Assembly (NCBI RefSeq): GCF_014633365.1
Contig: NC_068345.1
Coordinates: forward strand, 14,268,058 to 14,332,057
DNA from: Diospyros lotus
Lineage: Eukaryota; Streptophyta; Magnoliopsida; Ericales; Ebenaceae
DNA: 64,000 nucleotides
Direction of reading: 5' to 3'
Both the position numbers and the translations under genes were made by a program. The notes under the pieces are model-generated. The model did not search any database. It was not told the origin of the DNA and saw nothing but the letters and a program-made list of their open reading frames with translations. Every line of letters starts with the position of its first letter. The stretch's first letter is position 1. Shown here in pieces: positions 22,330-33,907 of this stretch.

Positions 22330-23567
22330 TGAGTGATCAAGTGTGGAGAATGTAGCAGCATCTGTAGAACCAGCATGAACAAGAGATAATACCAAACCAA
22401 GTTTTGCTCGTAGAAACTTAAACCTGTCTCTAAGCAGTCCTTTTGTAAGTATATTAACCACTTGACTAGCTGTAGGAACATACCTAACCTCTACTTCACC
22501 ATTCTCCACTTTCTCGCGAACAAAGTGAACATCAACTTCAATATGTTTGGTTCGAGAATGAAAAATTGGATTCTTGGACATGCTTTTGGCAGCTAAGTTA
22601 TCACTCCACACAATAGGAACAACAACACATGGGTAGCCTAGCTCTTGAAACAATGTTTTCAGCCACATCAACTTAGTCATACCCAAGGCAATAGCGCGAT
22701 ATTCAGCCTCTCCTACAGACCTAGTAACAACAGTCTGTTTCTTGGAACCCCAAACAATGAGATTCTTGCCAAAATAAACACAAAAGCCACTGGTAGAGCG
22801 ACGAGTCACCTTGCAGCCAACATGGTCTGCATCCGTGTACACTTGTAAGGACAAACCATCTTGAGATGGAGAGAAAACCAAACCCAAGCCAACTGTGCCC
22901 ATTAGGTATCGAAGAAGACGCTTACAAGCCAACCAATGCTGCACCTTAGGACAAGACAAAAATTAACTAAGCTTGTTAACTGTAAAAGCTATGTACGGGC
23001 GAGTATATGTCAAGTATTGAAAAATAGTTCTCCTTCATCTGTTAAAGAAACTCCAGTAGCCATAGAAGTATCACATGGCTTGCTATCATGCATAGCAGCC
23101 TTTTTTAGTAAGTCAAGAACATACTTAGTCTGAGTTAAGTAGATACCACTGCTGTCTCTATAAGCTTCAAAACCCAAAAAATAGTTCACTGAACCAAGAG
23201 TCTTAAGAGCGAAATGTGTGTCCAAAGCTCTAATACATGATTTAAGTGCATCATTATTAGAACCAGTGAGTAGAATATCATCAACATAGATCAACACATA
23301 AAGCACGTAACTAGCAGTCTTCTTAACAAACAAAGATGCATCTGATACAGCACGAATAAATCCCCACGACTGTAACGTTGTCCTCAGCTTCATATACCAG
23401 GCTCGAGAAGCCTGCTTAAGTCCATATAAAGACTTTTGCAACTTGCAAACATGTGTAGGGAACTGAGAACTAACAAATCCCTCAGGTTGGACCATATAAA
23501 CTGCTTCATTTAAGTCTCCATTGAGAAAAGCATTATTTACATCAACTTGTTGGATGTCTCAACCATA
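22330..23567 (-). pseudogene. Copia D polyprotein, RT second half and RNase H
   Basis: From the insertion point at 23567 the minus strand reads the RT motif QQVDVNNAFLNGDL, LYGLKQASRAWY and the catalytic YVDDILLTGS near 23280. It continues into RNase H (YTDADHVGC, SVGEAEYRA, WSDNLAAKSM, RTKHIEVDVHFVRE). Lesions are a TGA in place of Trp just upstream of QQVDV, a small out-of-frame deletion near 23015, and a TAA in KLS-stop-FLSCPK near 22962. The frame before the YVDD block is otherwise well kept, which fits a young element. Confidence 0.9.
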
Positions 23568-23572
23568 GGTAG

Positions 23573-24056
23573 TGACGCAGCGTGTAGCGCGTGTGTGAAA
23601 AAACACACCAAAATAAACTCTTGAAAGAGTAAACTTCAATGGCCGAAGCTTGGCTTTCAAGAAAACGCAAAAACAAGACTGTTTTGCTAAGAAAACTCAA
23701 ATAGGTTGCTGAAATTTGATTGATTAAAACTTGATTACAAACTCTAGATCCTAGGCATATTTATAGTATTTAGCTAATCCAAATCCATCTAATATTTGGA
23801 AAACAAAATCCAACTAGAATCATAATAGAAATAAATCATAAATAAAAGTTAACTAGAATCCTAATAAAAATAAAATCCTAATCAAACATAAAGTAGAATC
23901 CTAAATCAAGTAGAAACATGAAATAGAATCCTAAATCAAGTAGAATTCTAAAACCTGAGAAGTATTAAAATAACATTATGGCATTACTATTTTGGTGATA
24001 CTGTTCTGGTTTGGTTGGGTCAGCCTTGGGCCGAGTCTTGATTGGTGACCGCATCA
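23573..24056 (-). repeat. 3' LTR of Ty3 derivative E
   Basis: Plus-strand TGACGCAGCGTGTAGCGCG to GTGACCGCATCA. It is a near-identical partner of 26879-27362. Confidence 0.92.
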
Positions 24057-24085
24057 TTCACCTTCACTTGAGAAAAAATTCGACC

Positions 24086-26846
24086 TCAAATTTTGATTCT
24101 ATTTAGACAAATCCACATCCGATAAGTACGAAGAGAGATTAGCCACATTGAATGTTTGGAAATACCCATATGATTAGGCAAATCCACAACATAAGCATTA
24201 TCATTGGTCTTCTTCGTAATCTTGTAATGACCATATTTCTTTGATTTGAACTTGTTTTGCTTTCCTGCTGGAATCTGTTCCTTCTTCAAGAATATCATGA
24301 CTTCATCTTCAATCTCAAATAACTTGTGCTTCCTATGCTTGTCAGCTGTCGCCTTGTACTTCTTATTTGTGCAACTGTTGCTTGACATTTTCCTGAACCG
24401 CATGAAATTTTTTGCTAAGGGAACATGAGCAAAGACATTCCTCCCATTCTTAGCCATATCTGGGTTGGCATGGGTCCAATCATCGCCATGTTTGTTTCCA
24501 TCTGCCTCCACTGTATTATTACTGTTAGATTGAGGACGTTGAACATTCCATCTTGAGTGCTTTTCTAATATGGTAAATTTTATCATAGGTCCTTTTTTAC
24601 CAGCTTTCTTGATTTTGACTCCTCAACAGCTTCCGAATTCATCTGTAGATTTTTTTTACCTGGAAAAGTATTATTTTGCAACTGTTTCGAATAAAAGCTT
24701 ATTCCACGACTACCAGCAGTCTCTCCATCACTTAAAATATTGATGCTTGAATCATTTTTTGGTCTAAGCACTTGATCAGCTATAACAGCAGTTGAGTTAA
24801 CTAGCCTAGGAGATCCAACACCCCTATCCACAAAGAGACCCATGTGACCATCTTGCTTTTGCAATTGCAAAGGTGAATATGTTTTTATTGCCTTAGATTC
24901 AACCATGCCAGAGCTTGAATAAACTGTAGAAGGATTTGCTACCATGACCTCCATCTCCTTTACAGTCGCAAGTCGATCAGAAGAAACACCACCATCCTTA
25001 GGTTGCGAGGCAATGCTTGAGCCATCGGGACTGGAAAATACCCCAGTATGAGTCAATAACCTTTGAGTTTCTATCATGTTAGCAGCATAAATCAGACCTG
25101 AGTTTGCAAACGTTGAGGTTGCTGGGACAACATAATCTTCGAAATCAAGCTCCACTTTAGAAGCTTTGGTTTGATTCTTTTCCACTATGGGTAACAAAGT
25201 ATAACGCACACCTTCTTTCTCAAGCTGATATGTGTTCTTCCTACCTGAGTGCTTAGCATCCATATCAAATTGCCAAGGCCTCCCAAATAAAATATGGCAA
25301 GCATCCATATCAACAATATCACAATAGACTTCATCGGAGTACTTAAAGGCACCCTGCAACGTTCATCCACATTTATGCCACCAACTTCTTTGATCCATCC
25401 AATCATGTAAGGGCTTGAATGTTTTTCAGGAGTTAACTGCATCTTTGCCACCACGTCTCTTCCTATGATGTTCTCCTGACTTCCACTATCAATAATTAAC
25501 TTAAAGATTTTTCCTTTCACCGTACACCTTGTGCGAAAAAGCTTATGCTGTTGAGTAGTATCTTCATTCTTTTGAGATAACATTAACTTCCTCACTACAC
25601 AAGTATATTGCCCATGTCCATAATCTTCTTCGTCATCCTCCCTATCAGGCCCGCAATATACTTCATCTTCAGTAACATCTTCCTTTTCCTTTTCTACAAT
25701 GTTAACTGTTTTCCTCCTTGGACAATCACTAGATCGATGCCCAACCTCATTGCACTTGAAACATTTTAAAAGAATAGGCTTTGCATAAGGATTAGGGGAT
25801 TTTGGAAGATTAGAAGTAGTACCTCGAATGTTTTCCCCCGTTGTAGCCTTATTAGGGTTGACTGTATGGGGTGGATTGGAGGGTTGTGCTCTTTGAACCA
25901 ACTTGCCTTTATCAAAAGCTGGTTGTTTATTTTCATTCCCACTATACCGATGATAGTTGTCATTACGAGATCTCTCACTCAACATTAACTCAGCTTTTAA
26001 AGTTAAGTTCCTTGCTTCTTGCACACTCAGAACCATCTGAACCCCAATTTTATCACGAATAGCAGGCTTCAATCCATTCAAGTAACGAGCTGCTTGTTGA
26101 TTGTCACTTTCTGACAATTGGTTTCTCTCCGCCAATCACAGAAACTCAGAGGTATATTTATTCACACTCTTCATTCCCTGTGCACATCTTTGATAAGCTT
26201 CAAACATATATTGTTCATAGTCAGGGGGCAAAAACCTACCTCTTAACAGTTGCTTCATTCATCTCCATGTCTGAACTAGCAGTCGGCCTTCCCTCAATCT
26301 CGTTTCTCTTAATCGCTCCCACCAAATAGATGCACCGCCTTTCAACTTGTAAGCCACTAACTTTACTTGTCGTTCATTTGGGATCTCCATGTATTCGAAA
26401 AAACGGTCAACTTCAGTGATCCAATCCAAGAACCCCTCAATATCAAGATCTCCACTAAAGGTAGGAATATCAACTTTTAGTTTATACTCATCGTTGCCCC
26501 AGTGGTTGTGCTGATGCGGATTTCTCCTAACCCCTCTACCACCAGGGTTAGCTATTGCTCGACCAATATCATCCTCCTCATCGCTATCTTCAATCACTGG
26601 TCTTCTAGGATTAACAAGGACATGATTAATGGGTGGTTTTCCCGCTCCGGCTTGATTCACCCCATTATTCAGGTTCCTGTCATCATCAACTCGTAGTAAG
26701 GTGCCCAATTGGTTGCTATGTTGCTCCAATCGCTGCTGGATAGTACGAGTTACTTCCCGCTGTTCTTCGATTACTCTCCAAACTGCGGACAACCCCTGAT
26801 CACCGTCACGAGGCTGGTTGCTACCGTTACCTTCAAGATTGGCCAT
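24086..26846 (-). pseudogene. Gag-protease-integrase tail of Ty3 derivative E, internally deleted
   Basis: Minus-strand ATG at 26846 opens a gag with a charged N-terminus and FSGDLDIEGFLDWITEVDRF, then FEYMEIPNERQVKLVAYKL. A stop at about 26259 and a frameshift near 26140 precede AERNQLSESDNQQAARYLNG. A zinc knuckle follows (CFKCNEVGHRSSDC near 25750), then protease with active site LIIDSGSQENIIG near 25495. The retroviral-protease region runs to about 25100. RT, RNase H and integrase core are absent. From 24586 the frame reads an integrase C-terminus ([37 protein letters not shown]). The 24583-25100 stretch between them is not a recognised Ty3 domain. Confidence 0.85.
24583..25100 (-). other. 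Unexplained open stretch replacing pol in element E
   Basis: About 170 codons stay open on the minus strand (for example GVFSSPDGSSIASQPKDGG and STVYSSSGMVESKAIKTYS). They are Ser-, Val- and Lys-rich and match no retroelement domain I know. They sit exactly where RT and RNase H should be. The stretch could be a captured host exon or cDNA fragment, or strongly diverged linker sequence. Confidence 0.5.
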
Positions 26847-26864
26847 CTGATTGGTTGATTAACC

Positions 26865-26876
26865 GCTCTGATACCA
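26865..26876 (-). other. Primer binding site of element E
   Basis: Minus-strand TGGTATCAGAGC lies two bases inside the 5' LTR. It is the Met-tRNA type. Confidence 0.85.
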
Positions 26877-26878
26877 CC

Positions 26879-27362
26879 TGACGCAGCTTGTAGCGCGTGT
26901 GTGAAAAAACACACCAAAATAAACTCTTGAAAGAGAAAACTTCAATGGCCGAAGCTTGGCTTTTAAGAAAACGCAAAAACAAGACTGTTTTGCTAAGAAA
27001 ACCCAAATAGGTTGCTGAAATTTGATTGATTAAAACTTGATTACAAACTCTAGATCCTAGGCATATTTATAGTATTTAGCTAATCCAAATCCATATAATA
27101 TTTGGAAAACAAAATCCAACTAGAATCATAATAGAAATAAATCATATATAAAAGTTAACTAGAATCCTAATAAAAATAAAATCCTAATCAAACATGAAGT
27201 AGAATCCTAAATCAAGTAGAAACATGAAATAGAATCCTAAATCAAGTAGAATTCTAAAACCTGAGAAGTATTAAAATAACATTATGGCATTACTATTTTG
27301 GTGATACTGTTCTGGTTTGGTTGGGTCAGCCTTGGGTCGAGTCTTGATTGGTGACCGCATCA
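26879..27362 (-). repeat. 5' LTR of Ty3 derivative E
   Basis: Plus-strand TGACGCAGCTTGTAGCGCG to GTGACCGCATCA. CATATTTATAGTATTTAGC inside may hold the promoter. Confidence 0.92.
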
Positions 27363-27367
27363 GGTAG

Positions 27368-30300
27368 CTGCCAAAGCAAACAAAACATGAATGGTTGGTG
27401 CCTTAACAACCAGACTAAAGGTTTCAGCATAATCTACACCCTGAGTTTGATGAAATCCCTTAGCAACTAGCCTGGCTTTGTACTTAAGAATAGAACAATC
27501 TGCATTATACTTCACTCTAAACACCCACTTACAGCCAACCAGATTCATATCCTTAGACATAGGAACCAAATCCCAAGTATGATTTTTCTGTAAGGCTGTA
27601 TATTCTTCATTCATGGCATGAACCCATCGTGAGTCTAAAAGGGCCTCACTAATAGAATTAGGTTCAACGGAACTCACTAAGACATGAGGAGAAGAAGCAA
27701 CTAACTGTTTGGACTTGGATCGGGTGACCATAGGATGAAAAGAGGGAGCAGGAACAGGTTTGGAGGGCTTAGGTTTAGATTGAGGTGCGGAGGTAGATAT
27801 AGGACAGGGCACAAAGATAAATGTAGAAGCTGGATTAGATGGCAACTGTTGTAAGTGTTCTATAATAGGAGAGGAGACATCTATTTGACTATTAGACTGT
27901 GTGGGGACCGGAGCTGATGTAACCAAGGGACATCATGAAGAATTAGAGCGAGTGAAAATAGGTTCTAGAAATGCAGTAGAATATTCATGAGAAATAGGTG
28001 ATGAAGACACTGAAGAAGGAGTAAACAAAGAAGGACAAGGAAAATCGCTAGGATTAAAATGGACATGCCGAGACACATACACTCTCCCAGATGGATGCAA
28101 GCACTTGTAACCAGCTTGAGTATGACTATAGCCAAGAAAAACACATTTGGCTGAATGAAAATCAAACTTATGTTGATTATATGGACAAAGAAAGGGAAAA
28201 CAAGCATAACCAAAAGGTTGAAGAATGAAGTAATTAGGTTGTTTATTATATAGCAGTTCAAATGGTGTCAAAGACTTGAGAGAAGAAGAAGGAAGGAAGT
28301 TAATAAGATGAACTGCTGTTTGAAAGGATTCCACCCAAAATCGAAGAGGCATACAAGCACGAGACAACAATGTTAATCCCATTTCAGCGATGTGTCTGTG
28401 TTTACGTTTGGCTACACCATTCTGCTGATGAGTATGTGGACAAGTAAATCTAGATTGGATGCCATGAGTTCGAAGATAAGGTAAGAAAGCTCGAAATTCC
28501 CCTCCATTATCAGTTTGCAAAGCCTTAAGCTTAGTGTTGTATTGAAGTTTTGCAAACTTATGAAAGACAGTAAATGCAGACAAAGCATCTGATTTAAGCT
28601 TTAGGGGATAGATCCAAGTATATCGAGTGTATGCATCAACAAAGATGATGTAGTACCTATAGCTTCTATAGACAAAATAGGGGTTGGTCCCCAGAGATCA
28701 GAATAAATTAATTCCAAGGGTTTAACTGCAGTGATGTCATGACTTGAAAAAGGAAGCTGACTTAACTTTCCAATCTTACAAGAATCACAAAAGGACAAAT
28801 CGGAACCTGAGCAAGAAATTCCCATTTTATTCAATATAGACCTGAGTACATTTATTGAAGGATGTCCCAACTTATCATGCCATTGTTGACAAATTTGAGT
28901 GTGCTGAACAACATTTACAGCATGTGGGAACTCATGACAAAATGAGTTTAACCATGTACATGTAGCTAGTTTATTACATGTTTTTGAAGGAAAAACAGAA
29001 GAAACTAAAGAAGTGTCTAGGGATGAAGCAGGAATGCTGGCACCAGCAGAGCAAGATGCTGGAGTCAACCGATAAAGCCCATCCTTAAGGTGTCCCCGAA
29101 GCAGCACCAGTTCGGAAGCCTTGTCCTTAATCAAACAAACATTGGAATCAAATTCAACTACCACATTATAGTCATGAGTAAGCAGAGATACACTAATCAG
29201 ATTTTTCTTCATACTAGGAACATGAAGAACATTAGATAATGGAAGGACTAAATTTGGTTGAGATTGCAAATAACTGGTGCCAACATGATTAATAGGAAGT
29301 TGCTTACCATTGCCAACAACAACTTTGTCGCCACGAGTGTATGGAGCATGTAAAGAGAGGTTATTAAGGTTGGAGGTGATGTGATTAGTTGCTCTAGAGT
29401 CAACAAACCAGTTTGAATCGGGAAGAGAAGGAGAAGCTGTAAAGTTGTCAGATGTGAAAGAATTAGAAGAACTACCATAGTGAGTGCCTTGTGTTGAAGC
29501 CATATCATTAGTGTAGACCCCGTTAGAATGACTAAAGGAGGCCACGTAAGCTCTTGAAGGAGTTTGATTCATAAACTGAGGTTGAGTAATAAACTGTGTT
29601 GGATTACCACCATCAGATCTGCCAAAACTTGTGTTTGATGGCCACTGGAATGTTTTATCAAATCGATGATAACATCAATCCACAAAGTGGCCTAGCTTAC
29701 CACACAATTGACAGTAAATTCTCCTATTTGAATTCCTACCTCGACCTTTTCCTCCTCCTCTATTACCATATCCATTCCCTCGCTGAGACGAACCTCCTCG
29801 AGTGTTACTAAAATTATAATTCTAAGCAGACAGCATTGAAGCCACATTTACATGCATAGTAGAGACCGAATCAAAATTGACAGTGGAGTTTTTGACTGAA
29901 AGTCTTTGTTCATACATCAATAACAGATATTGTACCTTTTCCAAATCGATCTCATCCATTTGATATGTAATAAGGCTCACAACTATCTCATACTCTTGAT
30001 CTAAGCCATTAAGAATTGCAAGCAATAATTCTTTATCATTCAGTGGTTCACCTATTGCTGCCAAAGTGTGTCCAACTATTTTAATCTTGAGAATGAAATC
30101 ATTTATAGATAGAGAGTCCTTTTTCATAGATCTTAACTGCTGTTTTAATTGAAAGGATTTGGCTATAGTTTGGCATGAGTACAAATTTTCTAAAATACTC
30201 CATACCTCAGCCAATGACTCACTATGAATCACCTGAGCAAGGACCTCTTGATCGATTGTTGAGAACAGCCATCCTAATAGAAGCTGGTCGGATCGAATCC

Positions 30301-30592
30301 AGCTCAAATATGCTGGATTAACTTCCATTTCTTCACCATTGGAAGTAGCCATAAACTTCATAGGAGGTGTCGTTTTATTGAGAAACGACACCAGATCGAA
30401 GGCACGCACCGTAGCAAGAACTTGTGCTTTCCAAAAACATATAATTGCTGGAATTGAGTTTAATCGGAATGAAATTCAACGCCTTAGCAACAGACGAGAA
30501 ATTCGATTGAGATCCAGTCGATAACAAAGAGGAATAACGAGGAGAGGGAGAGAGAGAGACGAGGAAGAATCAAGAGCTTGATTAGAGGCCAT
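27368..30592 (-). pseudogene. Copia D polyprotein, gag to first part of RT
   Basis: The likely start is the minus-strand ATG at 30592, with a frameshift about 50 bp on. Order: gag UBN2 type (30409-29822), zinc knuckle near 29700 (YCQLCGKLGHFVD, then TGA where an Arg CGA codon is expected, then C), protease at about 29400 (NWFVDSRATNHIT, with the catalytic D-S-G Gly changed to Arg), GAG-pre-integrase (WHDKLGHPSINVL), and integrase with IYSDLWGP, QTDNGGEF and a frameshift near 28680. A stop at 27932 separates integrase from RT (WVFRVKYNADC, ARLVAKGFHQTQGVDY). RT breaks off at 27368 at the Ty3 insertion and resumes at 23567. Several lesions would block all products. Confidence 0.9.
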
Positions 30593-30610
30593 CGATTATT
30601 TCGAATCGAA

Positions 30611-30622
30611 GCTCTAATACCA
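30611..30622 (-). other. Primer binding site of copia D
   Basis: Minus-strand TGGTATTAGAGC is one change from the standard Met-tRNA site (T for C), immediately inside the 5' LTR. Confidence 0.8.
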
Positions 30623-30875
30623 TGCAAAGAAACTACTAGGGCAGAAATAAAACCAGAGAAAATGAAAGATAGATTTCAGCTGATAGAAGAATAATCAAGC
30701 CTCTATAGATTTGGAAGATGAGCTGCCTTTAAATAGACAGCTCAACCACTTATAACAAGAAACACATAGGCAGCCGCTAACAGAAATAAGCTAACTGAAA
30801 AGGCTAACTGAAAATACAAAGAACAACATACATATAGTTGAGAGAAAGAACATGATATTTAAACTACTCTAACAG
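30623..30875 (-). repeat. 5' LTR of copia D
   Basis: TGCAAAGAAACTACTAGGG to ACTCTAACA on the plus strand. It is the partner of 22050-22300. Confidence 0.9.
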
Positions 30876-31141
30876 AGAGCCCCGTACACGTTAATATCGG
30901 CAAAGATTTGATACCACTAAACTTAACCTCGAACTTTCCTTTCCTTAATCTAGAATTATATTAAAATAACGTGAGCCATAAGGCTCAGTAAGTATATTTG
31001 AAATAAAGGAGGCATTAATTACCACAACTAGCATTAGCAAGGCTTCTCATATTCGCTCTCACGTCATGTCATAAGTTATTGCATGTATTCATTATACTTT
31101 ACATTACATGCCCATGCAAGATTTCATATCATAATGTTACA

Positions 31142-31686
31142 CAGTGTTCTAAAAGGCACAACAAAGCTTGTTGTGCAGTGCATTAACAAATATTAAAATA
31201 AATTAAATAACAAAGGCAGTAGCAAAGAGATGACTGGGGTGTGAGCAAATATTAAACTGACGAGACTCGATGTTGCAGCAAGGAGCAGCAAGCTTGCGTT
31301 GTTGCTTGCAATTGCCAATGGAGGTGGAGGAAGATGGATACATACCAGAGGAAGACAAGATCGGTGACGAGAAAGGACGACCAACAGATGAGATTAGTAG
31401 CGACGAGAGAGAGATCGGCGGCGACGGCAAGAGAGAGAGAGAGAGAGAGAGAAATGACCCGAGACGAACAACCAGAGAGAGAAAGGGTAAAGGAAAATAA
31501 AGAAGGGAAAGGGGAAATAAAGAAGGGAAAGGTCGTGCGCGACCTAGGCGGTGACCCATGCAGCTAGCCGCCGCCATGGCCAGATTAATATGGCCCGGCG
31601 CCTAAGGGTGCCGAGCAAACCTTAATCGGGGGAGCTAAGGTTGCTGAACGCCTAGATAGCCGTCTAGGCTGCATTTTTTAACACTA
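31142..31686 (-). mobile_element. Non-autonomous hAT element (545 bp)
   Basis: Perfect 8-bp duplication ATGTTACA (31134-31141 and 31687-31694). The ends are CAGTGTTCTAAAAGGC and, read inward from the right, TAGTGTTAAAAAATGC. They share AGTGTT with the larger hAT at 1134-5360. Subterminal CGCCTA/TAGGCG motifs occur at the right. On the minus strand a (CT)n-containing pyrimidine-rich leader (about 31500-31350) is followed by a donor-like GGTATGT near 31345. The open frames here reflect the purine/pyrimidine runs. Confidence 0.85.
31427..31452 (+). repeat. (GA)n microsatellite
   Basis: An uninterrupted GA run lies within the small hAT element. Confidence 0.95.
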
Positions 31687-32603
31687 ATGTTACACATGCA
31701 CATGCACATCTAATATCATATATAACATCAAAGCCCATAATACCCATTGACCATGCGTCACCCTCTTTGGTATGACAGCACACGCCTAACTTGCTCGGAC
31801 GTCACTGGCACAGTGATAGCAGTGCCCTCGCTCAAAGGCCGAGGGGACAACTACGCATGTATATATACATATAATGGGTATTTGTCCCCTCGATCGCTAA
31901 GCGAGGGCACTACTATCGCTGTGCCGGTGACGTCCGGGCAGGTTAGGCCTGTGCTACCATGCCAAAGAGGGTGACGTATGGTCAATGAGTATTATGGGCT
32001 TTGATGTTATATATGATATTAGATGTGCATGTGCATGTGTGAACCTAAGAGCTATTTGTATTTTATTGAGCATGTGCATGTGTAACATTATGATATGGGA
32101 CCTTGCATGGGCATGTAATGTAAAGTATGATGAATACATGCAATAACTTTTGACATGACGTGAGAATGAATATGAGAAGCCTTGTTAATGTTAGTCATGG
32201 TAATTGATGCCTCCTTTATTTCAAATATGCTTGCTGAGCCTTGTGGCTCACGTTGTTTTAACATCATTCCAGATTAAGGAAGGGAAAGTTCGACGTCAAG
32301 TTTAGTGGTGTCAGATCCTTGCCGATATCGACGTGTACGAGGCTCTCCCAACTGACAAGATCTCGAGGGTGTGTTGGAGATAGGGGTGATGCTTTTATGT
32401 TTTATTATGGTTATTGATATGTTTTAGTATAATGCTACCCTGAGGTATGTATTAACGGTTATATGCACTTTCACCCCGTGAAATGCATATTTTTAATCAG
32501 TTTGCTTCTGCTATTGTGAAAGGAGGTTAGTATCAAAATATTGTGTAGGAATAAAAGAATTTATTTGGTATGGAAATTTTAAATTTTCGATCATTACAGG
32601 TAA

Positions 32604-33902
32604 TCTTGGGTCAAGACAATTTCGGTGTCAATCCAACTATTTCCCAAATAGATTGATAAACGGTAATGTCAATCTGAACTAAGCTTGAGGTTTTGCCAAG
32701 CCAATACATTCCAAGATAATGATAATTTTAGGTTTAGCAATCTTCATACATGATATGGGAGATTCTAAGTTAACCAATCACTATAAATTGAAATGTGATT
32801 AACATGCAAAACAGGTGAATACAAATTGCTCATTTGAGTTTGGGTATGATAACATTTTCAGTTCTAGTAAACTCCATACATGATATGGAGACTCTAAGTT
32901 AGGCTTACGCTCTAATCAAAACTCAAAGATCCAATATACAAACACTACTCAGGCTAAATAAAACTTATGTTTATGCATTCGAAGTTCGGCTTCCTTAGGA
33001 AATCAGTAGCACCGGATACTGTCCTTGCCATGGCCCAAGTATGGATTTAGCCACACATCTTCAAATGTTACTCAAATGATTAATCTAACAGGAAATGAAA
33101 TCAAACACGAACGGTAAATGCAGAAGATAAGATCGCTCTGTTTAATTGAAAATGAAGAGAGGCAGTGACTGATGCAGTAGATAGATTGCAATAAATCATA
33201 AACACCAACTCTAGTTAATGGAGAAATAAGAACATCAATACAAACAAAAATAACATAGCAATGTATCGTAAACATATCCTCTGAACAACTAGAAAGGAAA
33301 GATAGAAACACAATAAAAAATAACAGCAATGAAATAACATAAGTATGAAGAACAGAATTTGAAGAATGGCCTACTCCTATCTCTTTATTACTGTAAACCC
33401 TAGATTTGGATTTTTGGAAAATTATTCTGCAAATTCCTCTTCGAATCCCCCAAATCGTAGACGACAGTGTGAATTTATAGGATTATCTTTTGCTACAAAC
33501 GACCCATCATTTGGTGAGAATTTACGATCGGGTGCCACCATGTTCTTCTCACAAAGTCTCTGAAATGGCCTTTAGAAGGTATCCGAATACATGGGCTTGT
33601 ATCCGGATGTTTGTGCTTAGGCTTCTCTCTTGTATTCGGATACCTTTGCATATATCAAAATATTCCTTCCCCATATCTGAATAAGCTTCATTGGGTATCC
33701 GAATATGCTTCCTTTCTACCCCATATCCAAATATGCCTAACTTAGGTATCCAAATATGAGTGAGCTTCAGTCTTATATCTGGATATCTTGCCTCAAATCT
33801 GGATAATGCCTACAAAACATGGTTAAATGACAATTTAACACATTTATTTAATGGGAATAGGTGAATACAAGATAGAAATAATCAAGTTTAAGCAATTAAT
33901 TA
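32604..33902. other. Right part of LTR-type insertion S1, no gene
   Basis: This stretch continues 21520-21800. It has two related units of about 60 bp around CATACATGATATGG (about 32720 and 32865). Near 33366-33563 a short open frame with an initial ATG has no recognisable domain. A cluster of TATCCGAATA-like motifs lies at 33578-33805. Confidence 0.5.
33578..33805. repeat. Cluster of TATCCGAATA-like motifs
   Basis: About nine copies of GGTATCCGAATAC or close variants, in both orientations, lie within 230 bp (for example GGTATCCGAATAC at 33578 and its reverse complement near 33633). The spacing is irregular, so this is a cluster and not a simple tandem array. Confidence 0.7.
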
Positions 33903-33907
33903 GTGTC

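Larger units (their letters stand above)
23573..27362 (-). mobile_element. Ty3/gypsy deletion derivative E (3.8 kb)
   Basis: LTRs of 484 bp (23573-24056 and 26879-27362) differ at eight positions by direct comparison, about 1.7%. GGTAG flanks both sides perfectly (23568-23572 and 27363-27367), and removal restores the copia D RT frame. It keeps gag, zinc knuckle, protease and the integrase C-terminus but lacks RT, RNase H and the integrase core, so it is non-autonomous. It is the youngest datable insertion in the nest. Confidence 0.92.
22050..30875 (-). mobile_element. Ty1/copia element D, complete ends, inactive
   Basis: The two LTRs (22050-22300 and 30623-30875) differ at six positions plus one indel. 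A perfect GAGAG duplication (22045-22049 and 30876-30880) brackets them. Primer site, gag, protease, integrase, RT, RNase H and polypurine tract are in copia order on the minus strand. A Ty3 element (23573-27362) splits its RT. Removing D restores the palindrome arm (TTGGGAGAG joined to CCCCGTACACG). Confidence 0.92.
21801..32598. mobile_element. Palindromic LTR-like element P (about 1.41 kb net)
   Basis: GGTAA flanks it perfectly (21796-21800 and 32599-32603). The ends are TGTAACAACC and ATCATTACA. After removing the copia (22050-30880) and small hAT (31142-31694) insertions, the left arm (21801-22049, 30881-31141, 31695-31863) is an inverted copy of the right arm (31864-32598). The centre is GTATATATAC near 31863. 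Read outward from the centre, both arms carry CTGAGCCTTNNGGCTCAC and end TTACA, resembling the 3' end of a long Ty3 LTR. The left arm lacks about 45 bp present in the right arm. Confidence 0.8.
21520..33902. mobile_element. LTR-type insertion S1 (about 1.58 kb net), carrying a four-element nest
   Basis: GTGTC occurs on both sides (21515-21519 and 33903-33907). If 21519 is joined to 33908, the G1 sequence lines up base for base with G2 around 36250-36300, so the inserted unit is exact. The net sequence is 21520-21800 plus 32604-33902. It starts TGTTACACC and ends CAATTAATTA. The 5-bp duplication and lack of coding sequence suggest a solo LTR, although the right end is TA and not CA. I do not recognise the family. 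Confidence 0.65.

Noticed and set aside
31203..31577. Arg/Glu-rich and Ser/Leu-rich open frames on both strands
   Set aside because: They are produced by the (GA)n run and neighbouring purine-rich DNA of a small hAT element.
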